Source: Candidatus Zixiibacteriota bacterium (GTDB lineage Bacteria > Zixibacteria > MSB-5A5 > GN15 > FEB-12). Taken from it: a DNA stretch of 64,000 nucleotides. The position numbers and the translations under genes were made by a program. The DNA lies in the NCBI GenBank assembly GCA_024280215.1, contig JAJRQO010000013.1, forward strand, positions 46,397 through 110,396. Direction: 5' to 3'. Below, one piece after another: positions 25,309 to 34,333 of the stretch. The notes under the pieces were generated by a model. It was not told the origin of the DNA. It did not search any database and saw nothing but the letters and a program-made list of their open reading frames with translations. Within the stretch, counting starts at the first letter, position 1; each line of letters begins with the position of its first letter.

Positions 25309-26322
25309 ATGAAAAAACTTTTGCTCATAATAGGTTTGACTCTCATGGTTGTAGGATGCTCTCATCCTCCAAAAGAGTCAGTCAATATATCTTGGCCTCC
25401 TGCTCCACAGCCCCCACGGGTCAAATATGTCAAGTCGATATATGGATCAGAAAACCTTAGTCGTTCTTTTTTAGGAAAAATAAGAGACTTTTTTATAGGT
25501 AAAAAGAAGCCAACATCTATTGGAAAACCGTATGGACTCACTTTTCATGCAGATTCAAAACTGTATATGGCTGACACATCTAAAAAAGGTGTCTTAATAT
25601 TTGATTTAAAGTCAGGTAAAACTAAATTTATTAATTCCTTAGGGAAATTTGGATATCTTTTAGAACCTGTTTATGTTATATTGGATAATAAGGGTAATGT
25701 TTATGTCTCAGATACCGAATTAAAGAAAGTAGTAGTATTTGATAAAAATTACAAGTTTTCTCACTTTATCGGAGATGAGGCTACCCTTGAAGCACCCGTT
25801 GGTTTAGCTTTTAACTCTGATGAGTCACAACTTTTTGTTGTTGATACTCGTGGACATAGAGTTGTAGTTTATAACAAAGATGGCACCTATTTAAAGACAA
25901 TAGGCAAGCGTGGAGACGAAAAAGGAGAGTTTCATTATCCGATGACTGTTCAGATGAATAAAAATGATACTGTCTATGTTGTTGATGCTTTTCATTTTGC
26001 TGTACAAGCATTCGATATTGACGGCAATTTTCTCTTTAGCTTTGGACCTAAAAAAGTAGGTATGGGAGCAATGGCTCGACCAAGAGATATAGGCATTGAT
26101 TCCGATGGCAATATTTATATTACTGATGCCATGCGAAACAATATTCAAATTTATTCTTCAAAAGGTGAATTATTACTTCGGTTTGGTGAAGTTGGCAATG
26201 CCCCAGGGCAGTTTCAACTACCTGCTGGAATTTCAATTGATAAAAATGATTTTATTTATATAGCTGATTCTGTGAACAAAAGAATACAAGTATTCAAATA
26301 TGTAGCTTCCACAGAACAATAA
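25309..26322 (+). CDS. NHL-repeat beta-propeller lipoprotein
   Basis: 337 residues from ATG 25309; an upstream in-frame ATG at 25273 would overlap the cytochrome gene and add a non-signal extension, so it is rejected. Lipoprotein signal with lipobox VVGC (Cys about 18). The mature start SWPPAPQPPRVKYVKSI is the conserved entry motif of cytochrome-associated NHL proteins and recurs in the 29385 gene (WPSPPDEAKLQYI). Six NHL blades follow, for example KLYMADTSKKGVLIFD and DTVYVVDAFHFAVQAFD. Probably anchored in the outer or inner membrane facing the periplasm. Flanked by two cytochrome genes in a tight operon. Confidence 0.9.
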   Translation: MKKLLLIIGLTLMVVGCSHPPKESVNISWPPAPQPPRVKYVKSIYGSENLSRSFLGKIRDFFIGKKKPTSIGKPYGLTFHADSKLYMADTSKKGVLIFDLKSGKTKFINSLGKFGYLLEPVYVILDNKGNVYVSDTELKKVVVFDKNYKFSHFIGDEATLEAPVGLAFNSDESQLFVVDTRGHRVVVYNKDGTYLKTIGKRGDEKGEFHYPMTVQMNKNDTVYVVDAFHFAVQAFDIDGNFLFSFGPKKVGMGAMARPRDIGIDSDGNIYITDAMRNNIQIYSSKGELLLRFGEVGNAPGQFQLPAGISIDKNDFIYIADSVNKRIQVFKYVASTEQ

Positions 26323-26334
26323 GGAGAAACTGTT

Positions 26335-27000
26335 ATGAGAAAATTTTCAACCACCCTCTTTTTACTAATTCTTCCGATTATAGTTTTGGCAGGAGTTGAC
26401 CAAACTCCTCATAACTTTACATCGTCAACTTATAGTAAAAATGCATACTTTGTAGGGACAAGACAAATCTGTGTTTTTTGTCATACACCTCATAATGGCA
26501 ACCAAACTCTTGGTGCCGCTCTATGGAACCATGAAACAAATGAATCCCAGACATACACGATGTATACATCCAACACGATGGATATGACACAGTCTGCTCA
26601 ACCTCATAAAGGTTCTTTAGTCTGTCTCTCATGTCACGATGGAACGATTGCTGTGAATTCGTTAAACAATTTACCTGGACAAGACCAAGCTGGAAGTTAC
26701 GGTTCTCCTGGTGGCTCCAATTTAGATGGTACTGGAAGATTAACCGCCAGCTCCCACGCTTATGTAGGAACTGACCTGACCGATGATCATCCAGTTGGGA
26801 TTACCTATGATGCCTCTCAGGATGTCGGTAATTTCAATACAAAAACTGGAATCTCAACAAATTTTCCTGACCGTTTACTCTCTGAAGGGTTGTATGTCGA
26901 ATGTTCTTCCTGTCATGACCCTCATGATAATACTTACTCTAACTTTTTAGTAGAAGATAACTCTGGCTCGCAACTTTGTTTACGTTGTCATATTAAGTAG
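26335..27000 (+). CDS. Tetrahaem c-type cytochrome (doubled-CXXCH type)
   Basis: 221 residues, signal peptide about 1-19 (IIVLAG). Four CXXCH motifs: CVFCH, CLSCH, CSSCH, CLRCH, with the family context FCHTPHNG, LWNHET, CHDGTIAVNSL, DDHPVG and CHDPHDN. It is clearly paralogous to the 211-residue protein at 30362, sharing order and spacing of all these blocks. Preceded by AAGGAG. It lies 12 bp after the NHL lipoprotein and 9 bp before the barrel gene, so this small cytochrome is a candidate partner of the barrel. Confidence 0.92.
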   Translation: MRKFSTTLFLLILPIIVLAGVDQTPHNFTSSTYSKNAYFVGTRQICVFCHTPHNGNQTLGAALWNHETNESQTYTMYTSNTMDMTQSAQPHKGSLVCLSCHDGTIAVNSLNNLPGQDQAGSYGSPGGSNLDGTGRLTASSHAYVGTDLTDDHPVGITYDASQDVGNFNTKTGISTNFPDRLLSEGLYVECSSCHDPHDNTYSNFLVEDNSGSQLCLRCHIK

Positions 27001-27009
27001 AGGTAGCCC

Positions 27010-29385
27010 GTGCGAACGTTTTTGACATACAGAAATCTCATAGCCCTTCTGCTTCTTTGTCTGTTCTCTTCAACAGAAGCACAACATTCAATGAGTGGTG
27101 AGTTGGGCGTTGATGTTGAAGGATTTAATTATAATAATAATTTCCTTTCTTCACAGAACACAGTCTCGAGCTTAGGGACACAATTTTCAATTGCACCTGA
27201 TAGTTCACATAGAAACACAAATTTATCATCTCATTATTTGAATCTTATTTTTAACGGACCATTTGTTGATGAAAAATTAGCAAGTTATGTCATGCGTGCA
27301 AAACTAAATGGTTCATTCTTCAACTCTACATCACAAAACACATTTGATAACGTCTATACTAAAGCAACCGAGAGCAGATATTTAAATCCTGAGATTACAA
27401 ACTTTTATGGAAAGCTTTCTTTGTTCCCTAACCGTAAATTTCCTATGGAACTCTACCACTCGGAATCAAATGAACATAACATCCAGTACGAAGGAAATAA
27501 CCGTAACGATGTAGAACTTGTTGATCCAGCATCGGGAGTTGTCCGTCATTACCTGCAAGATAGATCTTCCGATGGATACTCTATTTTTTACAATGCTCAC
27601 TCAAATATTAAGATGCAAGGCACTATAAAAAAAGATGAAACCCAAAATATTCGTATTTATGATTTTGGTGCTGATAAAGATATTTATTTAAGCCCTATTG
27701 TTGAAAATGGAACAGCTTTTACGTCGGATAGATATGACGTCACTATTGTCAATGATTTACCGGATGCAACTCTTGAGATTATTATTGATGACCTTAATAT
27801 CTACACTATTTCAGCAAATCTTAGCCAGATTATTGTACTTGATTCTGGTACACATATAATTGAAGTTGCCTCGATTCCAAACATTTACAATAAAATTGGT
27901 CGCTCAAGATTAGTTGTCAATCAGAACTTAACCCTTAGATATTCTTTTGTTGAACCTGCGACACCTAATGATTTAAAACAAACATTAAATGTCGCAAGCC
28001 TAAATCTAACTTATGACAATCAGGATAAATTGAAGTCAATCGCAGTCTATGAATACTCAGATCAAAAAGAAGGTTTTCAAAAACTAACAACATATCTGAA
28101 CAACTTCAACAATGCTGCCATCTACACTCTTGGTGCCAATTCTGACGTTTCATCACAAACAAACTTTACCCAGAACCAAACCGATGTTGACACTTCGTCA
28201 CATCAAGTAGCTAAAGCATTTGTCCAGTCATTGACATTAAATCACCTTATGAATAATGGCGTTTTAATGAATGCTATGTATGCCTATAATTACAACAACT
28301 CATCAAACAGAATTGACTCATTAACAGGTTTTGACACGTTGACCAGTAAAAACATTTTTGTCAAAACAGATCAAATTCTTTCAAGCAACACGCATATACC
28401 TTCATTAAAATTTTCTATACCAAATAAACGATTTTATAACCATAACATTGACCTAGGAATAAATTCAAATTTCTTGACTGATAACACTGGTTACAAAAAA
28501 AAGCAGTATTCTTTGAATTTAAAAAATAACTTATCCCATAGAATTGGCATGGTTAAGTTCGAGCCAAGAAATGACATCAAATACACTAAATCTATCCAAG
28601 AAATTGTCTATCATCTGACAACACCAACAGGTTCAAGTGATACTACTTTGTCATCTACTTCTAACGAAATTGAATCACGTTTTTTCTTGAAATCATATAT
28701 CACAAACAATAAAACAGTCGGTGATTTAACTGCTGGGTTAGAATATGGGTACAGAAATAAATTTAGTATCAAAGGTGATGATATTAAAAACAGATATGTT
28801 TTTGATTTCAACATTATTAAAAAATTTAATAAAACCCTTAAACTATCATTCTTAACAATTCAAGAGAGAGAATTGTTTACCGTCTTCACTTCTGACTCTA
28901 CAACCGATATATTAAATTTAGAAAAATCAAGGATTGATAAAAAAGCGTCATACAAATTTGACGTCACTCTTACACCTTGGGAAGATTTATTACTCTCTGT
29001 TGGTTATATGACAATTTCTCAACAATCAACAGATGATTTACATATCGATTCATTGATTGAAAAGAATAGTACAATCAACAAACTAACGTTTTCATTGGAT
29101 TTTAAAGTTCCATATATAAAATTACCTGTAAAAATGTTTTACACAAAAGATACTCGAGACATCGACCCAGTTAAGATAATTTTACCAGGCGGCGAGTATA
29201 TTGATACCAGAACAGTTCAAAGAAGTAATTTGAATATCTCCCTAACTACGAAAATATCGTACCAGTTTAGAAAAATTTCATTGGTCTTCACACATAAATA
29301 CAAAAAAGAAGAAGAAACAGTAAACGATAGTTATTCAATTCATGAGTTGAATGGAAAAATAACAAGAAGGTTTGGTATATTCTAA
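27010..29385 (+). CDS. Large outer-membrane beta-barrel protein of the cytochrome locus
   Basis: 791 residues beginning at GTG (AGAGG about six bases upstream). Signal peptide about 1-25. The sequence is almost wholly amphipathic beta strand, poor in cysteine, and ends in an aromatic residue (RRFGIF), as outer-membrane barrels do. Around residues 238-305 a PEGA-like domain is inserted (DVTIVNDLPDATLEIIIDDL, then LSQIIVLDSGTHIIEVASIP). Flanking tetrahaem cytochromes on both sides suggest a porin-cytochrome conduit in the manner of MtrB or PioB, but the sequence is not recognisably of either family. Its stop overlaps the next start (TAATG). Confidence 0.78.
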   Translation: MRTFLTYRNLIALLLLCLFSSTEAQHSMSGELGVDVEGFNYNNNFLSSQNTVSSLGTQFSIAPDSSHRNTNLSSHYLNLIFNGPFVDEKLASYVMRAKLNGSFFNSTSQNTFDNVYTKATESRYLNPEITNFYGKLSLFPNRKFPMELYHSESNEHNIQYEGNNRNDVELVDPASGVVRHYLQDRSSDGYSIFYNAHSNIKMQGTIKKDETQNIRIYDFGADKDIYLSPIVENGTAFTSDRYDVTIVNDLPDATLEIIIDDLNIYTISANLSQIIVLDSGTHIIEVASIPNIYNKIGRSRLVVNQNLTLRYSFVEPATPNDLKQTLNVASLNLTYDNQDKLKSIAVYEYSDQKEGFQKLTTYLNNFNNAAIYTLGANSDVSSQTNFTQNQTDVDTSSHQVAKAFVQSLTLNHLMNNGVLMNAMYAYNYNNSSNRIDSLTGFDTLTSKNIFVKTDQILSSNTHIPSLKFSIPNKRFYNHNIDLGINSNFLTDNTGYKKKQYSLNLKNNLSHRIGMVKFEPRNDIKYTKSIQEIVYHLTTPTGSSDTTLSSTSNEIESRFFLKSYITNNKTVGDLTAGLEYGYRNKFSIKGDDIKNRYVFDFNIIKKFNKTLKLSFLTIQERELFTVFTSDSTTDILNLEKSRIDKKASYKFDVTLTPWEDLLLSVGYMTISQQSTDDLHIDSLIEKNSTINKLTFSLDFKVPYIKLPVKMFYTKDTRDIDPVKIILPGGEYIDTRTVQRSNLNISLTTKISYQFRKISLVFTHKYKKEEETVNDSYSIHELNGKITRRFGIF

Positions 29386-30365
29386 TGAAACGATTGTCGC
29401 TTGCTTTCATCATTTGCATCTGTTTCTCTCAAATTGCTTTTTCAAGCAATACCGACTTGGTATGGCCATCACCTCCTGATGAAGCAAAGTTACAATACAT
29501 TGATGAAATCAATTGTCTCGAATTAGATATCGAAGCAGGATTCTTTGGCAAAATAGGAAGGCTTTTCACAGGCAATGCGGACAACGAATCTCTATCTCTT
29601 CCGTTCGATATTGTCGTAACTTCAGATGATATTTTTCTTACCTGTCAAAACATTCAGGCACTCATTAAGGTTAATAGATTAGATAACACTTTTAAATTTA
29701 TTACTAACAAGAAAAGTCCTTTTATATATCCTCTTGCTCTTTGTGCTGACTCAGAAGGAACTATTTATATTTCAGATGTTGAACAAAAAGCTATTTATAC
29801 TTATAAAAACAATAAATTAAAACCATTTATAACCAAACATCTCATCCGACCAACTGGTCTCACAGTATTATCAGGACAAAACAAGCTTTTTGTCGTTGAT
29901 ACAGGTGACCATAGCGTAAAGACGTTTAATCTCAAAGGTGAGTTGTTACAACAAATTCCACACCCTGATGATTCAGCGATTTTTCATTATCCAACTTTTA
30001 TCACACAGGTAAATAATTCTCTTATTGTCAATGACGCATTAAACTATAAAATAAAAACGTTTGATACAGACGGCGAACAACTTTCGTCTTTTGGAATGGA
30101 AGGTTCTGGACCTGGGACATTTAGTCGTAGCAAAGGAATAGCTGTTGATTCAGATAAGCATATATATGTTGTTGATAATCTTGCTGATAATTTTCAAATT
30201 TTTTCCTTTGACGGCAAGCTACTTCTTTCAATTGGTAGCCGTGGTCATTTGGCTGGTCAATTTTGGTCGCCTGCAGGTATAGACATTTACAATGATACTA
30301 TTTATATTGCAGATACATATAACAATCGGATTCAGATCTTTCAATATTTAGGAGATCAAAAATGA
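29385..30365 (+). CDS. Exported NHL-repeat beta-propeller protein
   Basis: 326 residues, signal peptide about 1-20 (CFSQIAFSSN); no lipobox cysteine, unlike the 25309 paralogue. The entry motif LVWPSPPDEAKLQYI is followed by six NHL blades (IYISDVEQKAIYTYK, LFVVDTGDHSVKTFN, IYVVDNLADNFQIFS, IYIADTYNNRIQIFQ). It overlaps the barrel stop by one base and the next cytochrome by four, so all three are translationally coupled and probably made in fixed ratio. Confidence 0.9.
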   Translation: MKRLSLAFIICICFSQIAFSSNTDLVWPSPPDEAKLQYIDEINCLELDIEAGFFGKIGRLFTGNADNESLSLPFDIVVTSDDIFLTCQNIQALIKVNRLDNTFKFITNKKSPFIYPLALCADSEGTIYISDVEQKAIYTYKNNKLKPFITKHLIRPTGLTVLSGQNKLFVVDTGDHSVKTFNLKGELLQQIPHPDDSAIFHYPTFITQVNNSLIVNDALNYKIKTFDTDGEQLSSFGMEGSGPGTFSRSKGIAVDSDKHIYVVDNLADNFQIFSFDGKLLLSIGSRGHLAGQFWSPAGIDIYNDTIYIADTYNNRIQIFQYLGDQK

Positions 30366-30997
30366 AAAAAACAATCGTCGCTCTTTTTATCATAGCTTTG
30401 TATGGTTCAGTTTTGGCAGGCTCTGTCTTAAACTCAAAGCATAATTTATCGGTCTCTGGGACTGGAGATATCAAAGCCTCAAGTGAAACCAGAGTCTGTA
30501 TATTTTGCCATAGTTCTCATAACACATCCTCAGAAGGTGCCTTATGGAACCATGAAACTTCGACTGGCAAAGTTAAAACATACGAACGTTCAACTATGAA
30601 CTCAAAAGCTGAACAACCTAATGGGGCAACAAAGCTCTGTCTGTCATGCCATGATGGTACAATCGCAATTGGTGCTGTCAAAGGTCTCCCTCAACCAATC
30701 AAAATGAACAACGTAGGTGCCAATGGTGAAATTCCACTCTCACGTAAGACAAATGTCGGTTTAGACTTGACAGGAACACATCCTGTTTCTGTAAAATATG
30801 AACAAAGTTTAGCTCTTGCTGATTCACATTTGAAATGGCCACCACAAGACCCTGAAAAAGTTGTTGGTACTGATGCTGATGGCTATGTACAATGTACGGC
30901 ATGCCATGACCCACATGATGATTCTAAATCTGATAGATATCCATTTTGGAATAAAACTACATTTGATGCTGTTTGTGTCACTTGTCACAGTTATTAG
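30362..30997 (+). CDS. Tetrahaem c-type cytochrome, paralogue of 26335-27000
   Basis: 211 residues, signal peptide about 1-19. Four CXXCH motifs: CIFCH, CLSCH, CTACH, CVTCH, with LWNHET, CLSCHDGTIAIGAV, GTHPVSV and CTACHDPHDD in the same order as in the 221-residue paralogue. The two genes flank the barrel/NHL pair, so the barrel is bracketed by related small cytochromes. It overlaps the preceding NHL gene by four bases. Confidence 0.92.
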   Translation: MKKTIVALFIIALYGSVLAGSVLNSKHNLSVSGTGDIKASSETRVCIFCHSSHNTSSEGALWNHETSTGKVKTYERSTMNSKAEQPNGATKLCLSCHDGTIAIGAVKGLPQPIKMNNVGANGEIPLSRKTNVGLDLTGTHPVSVKYEQSLALADSHLKWPPQDPEKVVGTDADGYVQCTACHDPHDDSKSDRYPFWNKTTFDAVCVTCHSY

Positions 30998-31003
30998 AAA
31001 GTA

Positions 31004-32071
31004 ATGATTATGAAAAAGATATTTCTGAGTATAGCACTTTTATTAGTTCTCCTCTTTCAAGTTGAGACAAACTCACATGTAAATTCTCCAAATTTACTTG
31101 AAGGTTGTGGTTCGTGCCATGTTGGACATGGGAAAACATCTGAACCAATGCTGGCACATTCTGAGGAGGAATTCTGTTATCAATGCCATGGAACTGAGCT
31201 CAAACAAAACGAAATGAAAGCAGCGGGCAAGCTTTCGACTTCAATACAACTTACAAACATTGAAACGGAATTCCAAAAAACCTATCGTCATCCTGTTGTC
31301 GATGGTTTTGGACACTCGCCCAAGGAACAACTTCCGTATGCATCAAGCTCTGAAATAAATCATGCGGAGTGTGTTGATTGTCATAACCCACACCAAAGGG
31401 CTCAATCTAGTTCGCAAAAATATTTTGAAGTCAGTGGTTATTCTCTCTCAGGTCAATACTTAGAAAGTTCTGTAAACGAGTATGAGGTCTGTTTCAAATG
31501 CCATGTTGACCGTAATGCTGTTGTGACCACATCAGACAATGCCTTTAAACAATTCTCACTCATCAATATGTCGCAACATCCTGTCACTAAAGCATCCACA
31601 AGTGGCAAGTCAACATCGCTCACAAAATCATTAGGACCTGGAAATATTATGAAATGTTCTGATTGTCATACAAATGATAATCCCGATGGTCCAAAAGGAC
31701 CCCATGGTTCAAAGCATAGATTCCTTTTAAGTGGCAACTACGATATTGAAGCAGTCAATGATGAATCACCTTACGCATACGAATTTTGTTACTCCTGTCA
31801 TGACAGAAGATCTATCTTGTCAAACGAATCTTTCCCGCTTCACAAAGAACATATTATCGGTGACCCGCTCAAAGGGATTCCTGGGACATCCTGTTTTACT
31901 TGTCATGCTTCTCATTCTTCCCAACGAAACAATCATTTAATCGCATTTAATAAAGAAGCGGTCAAAAGAGACCCTGTAACAAATATAACACAATATAATT
32001 CTACTGGACTTAATAGCGGCAGTTGTTATCTCTCCTGCCATAACCATGCCCATAGCCCGGCACAATATTAG
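31004..32071 (+). CDS. Multihaem c-type cytochrome, 7 CXXCH plus terminal CX3CH
   Basis: 355 residues with signal peptide (about 1-24); ATG 31010 is an equally possible start. Canonical motifs: CGSCH, CYQCH, CVDCH, CFKCH, CSDCH, CYSCH, CFTCH. The protein ends with SCYLSCHNHAHSPAQY, in which the last haem motif is CX3CH. The C-terminal 250 residues are homologous to the end of the giant cytochrome at 34334, with the shared landmarks GPHGS, FCYSCHDRRSIL, CxxCHxSH and the CX3CH-(x)4-H-P-x-x-Y ending. Confidence 0.9.
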   Translation: MIMKKIFLSIALLLVLLFQVETNSHVNSPNLLEGCGSCHVGHGKTSEPMLAHSEEEFCYQCHGTELKQNEMKAAGKLSTSIQLTNIETEFQKTYRHPVVDGFGHSPKEQLPYASSSEINHAECVDCHNPHQRAQSSSQKYFEVSGYSLSGQYLESSVNEYEVCFKCHVDRNAVVTTSDNAFKQFSLINMSQHPVTKASTSGKSTSLTKSLGPGNIMKCSDCHTNDNPDGPKGPHGSKHRFLLSGNYDIEAVNDESPYAYEFCYSCHDRRSILSNESFPLHKEHIIGDPLKGIPGTSCFTCHASHSSQRNNHLIAFNKEAVKRDPVTNITQYNSTGLNSGSCYLSCHNHAHSPAQY

Positions 32072-32088
32072 AGAGTAATGGTGACAAT

Positions 32089-33591
32089 ATGAAAAAAATA
32101 ATATTACTTTTATTTCTCATCACGCTAATATGTAGCCTCCCAATTTCAGCGGTAACAGTTGATATTGAGTATATTGGTTCAATTGAAGACAATCTATTTG
32201 CGGCTTCATCAATAACTGTGGACAGAAGTAGTTTGACTGTCTTGGAACCTTTTTCGAAAGAAATCAAAGTGTTCTCACCAAGTGGACTCCTGCAACAGAA
32301 ACTCCATATCAATGGTGACGCCAACTCTATCAGTAAACTCTCTGCTAATGAATATCTCTATTGTGATTTAGATGCTCATCTTGTAACATATATTGACATC
32401 TCTTTAGATAGTCAAAGTGACTACTTTGAAAATGTATATACATTTTTAAATCCAATTGATATTATTCTAAATGATAAAATTTCTATATTAGATGCTGATG
32501 CAAAGCAGATAATCGTTTTTGATTTACAGAAAAATATTGAATCAACAATTCAACTACAAAAAAGTGACGGTACACCCCTTATTTTCCCAAATAGCTTTGT
32601 TCAGAATAATTCTAATAATAACTATTATGTCTTTGACCAGCTGACTTCTGAAATTTCAATTTTTACATCTGCGGGTGAGTATATCAAATCGTTTTCATCT
32701 TATGGCACCGATGCTGGGGAAATCACTCGTGGTGGAGAAATTTCTCTCGGACAAAATGGTTTAATTATCGTTTCTGACAGATATCAAAACAGAGTATCTT
32801 TCTTTTCAGAGGATGGTATCTACCTCAATATGATTCCTAACCCTGATTTACAAGTTCGTTTTAATATTCCGACAGGTATTATAGTTGATGAAAACAATAT
32901 TTTGTATGTAACATCAATTGAAAATTCACGAATTCAAATGTTCCATCTTTCGTCTTCAACAGCAAACGCAATCAATATGGAACAGCTCAGACCTCTCTCA
33001 TTTGATACAACCCAAACCTCTGAGATTGAATTTTTTGCTTCTGCTACAACTGCTTCTACAATTGAAATCAACGCATTTGATTTTGAAATATTTGAATCTG
33101 ATAACTCTGAAAATGTCATTAATGCCAGTTACGACATAACACCTTCTCAAACATTTGATTCGCTACAACAGACAATTACATATACAGCTCAATGGACAAC
33201 TACTGAAGCATTGCAAACAAACTCAGACTACCAATGGCGTACCAGAGTGCATACTCAAGACTCTGTTTACGATTGGTCAGCATTCCAGATGTTTTCAACA
33301 TCGAGTCTTCCGATTTCATTTAGCTTAGCTCAAAATTATCCAAATCCGTTTAATCCATCTACAACAATTGATTTTACTTTGGCATCTGAGTCAGATGTCA
33401 GACTTGAGATATACAATTTGAATGGTCAAAAAGTAATCAGACTTATAAATAAATCGATGCCGGCAGGAACACATTCAGTCAATTGGTCAGGTAAAAATTC
33501 AAATGGGCAAAGTTCTGCCACAGGAATTTATTTTTACAAACTGACTGCTGGCCAATTTGTTGCTACCAAAAAAATGGTACTTATAAAATAG
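32089..33591 (+). CDS. NHL/beta-propeller protein with type IX secretion sorting domain
   Basis: 500 residues. Signal peptide about 1-21; degenerate propeller blades over about 25-285 (SSLTVLEPFSKEIKVFSPSG, GLIIVSDRYQNRVSFFS, NILYVTSIENSRIQMFH); a beta-rich linker; and a type A sorting domain (about 415-500) starting SLAQNYPNPFNPSTTIDFTL and ending KKMVLIK. Unlike the other three NHL proteins of this locus it is therefore predicted to cross the outer membrane by type IX secretion and sit on the cell surface. It lies between the 7+1 haem and the pentahaem cytochromes. Confidence 0.85.
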   Translation: MKKIILLLFLITLICSLPISAVTVDIEYIGSIEDNLFAASSITVDRSSLTVLEPFSKEIKVFSPSGLLQQKLHINGDANSISKLSANEYLYCDLDAHLVTYIDISLDSQSDYFENVYTFLNPIDIILNDKISILDADAKQIIVFDLQKNIESTIQLQKSDGTPLIFPNSFVQNNSNNNYYVFDQLTSEISIFTSAGEYIKSFSSYGTDAGEITRGGEISLGQNGLIIVSDRYQNRVSFFSEDGIYLNMIPNPDLQVRFNIPTGIIVDENNILYVTSIENSRIQMFHLSSSTANAINMEQLRPLSFDTTQTSEIEFFASATTASTIEINAFDFEIFESDNSENVINASYDITPSQTFDSLQQTITYTAQWTTTEALQTNSDYQWRTRVHTQDSVYDWSAFQMFSTSSLPISFSLAQNYPNPFNPSTTIDFTLASESDVRLEIYNLNGQKVIRLINKSMPAGTHSVNWSGKNSNGQSSATGIYFYKLTAGQFVATKKMVLIK

Positions 33592-33600
33592 GTTGATATT

Positions 33601-34302
33601 ATGATAAAACTAATTTGCACAATGATAGCAATTCTCCTGCTGGTTTCGACAGCAATGGCACTTGATGACCCCCATGGGGCGACTGCAAGTATAAATTGTC
33701 AGCAATGTCATATCAGTCACTCTACCTTAGGTGATATACTCGTCAATTCTACTGATTCTTTGATTTCGACTCTATGTATTTCATGTCATACACCTGGAGG
33801 ATGGCTCGGAATGACTAAATTTTTCTCCTCATCGTTTAAAGCACAACCTGGAGTTTCGGGAACTTCACACGCTTGGGATACAGACTCTTCCAACACAACC
33901 CATGGTGCCAATCAACCTCAAAATGCTGAACTACTTGCTCACATCACCAAAGATGGTAAAGTTACTTGTGCGACATGCCATGACCCACATGCAAATAGTA
34001 ATCCTCCGTTTCTACGCATGGATAATTCAACTGACCAACTTTGTTTAGATTGTCATAGAAGCCGTAATATTGCTTCGGTAAAAACATATACTGGAAATAT
34101 ACTTTCACATCCTGTTGGAGTTGCCTTACCAACAACGACAGCTTTTCATAACCCTCCGCTTGATGTTGATGGAAACCCACAACCATCTGACGGAAACCTA
34201 ACAAATGACTATCAATTTGGTGCAGGCTCTACGATGAAATGTACCAGTTGTCACGGAATACATTATACCGATTCAAATTCAGGTACAGTTGACGGACCAT
34301 AG
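33601..34302 (+). CDS. Pentahaem c-type cytochrome
   Basis: 233 residues, signal peptide 1-20 (LVSTAMA). Five CXXCH motifs: CQQCH, CISCH, CATCH, CLDCH, CTSCH, with the DPHGATASINCQQCHISH opening and ATCHDPHANSNPPFLRMDN typical of doubled-CXXCH cytochromes. Ten bases after the type IX NHL gene and 31 bases before the giant cytochrome, so it belongs to the last part of the long operon. Confidence 0.92.
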   Translation: MIKLICTMIAILLLVSTAMALDDPHGATASINCQQCHISHSTLGDILVNSTDSLISTLCISCHTPGGWLGMTKFFSSSFKAQPGVSGTSHAWDTDSSNTTHGANQPQNAELLAHITKDGKVTCATCHDPHANSNPPFLRMDNSTDQLCLDCHRSRNIASVKTYTGNILSHPVGVALPTTTAFHNPPLDVDGNPQPSDGNLTNDYQFGAGSTMKCTSCHGIHYTDSNSGTVDGP

Positions 34303-34333
34303 ATAACAAAATATAAAGAATAGAGTAAATATC

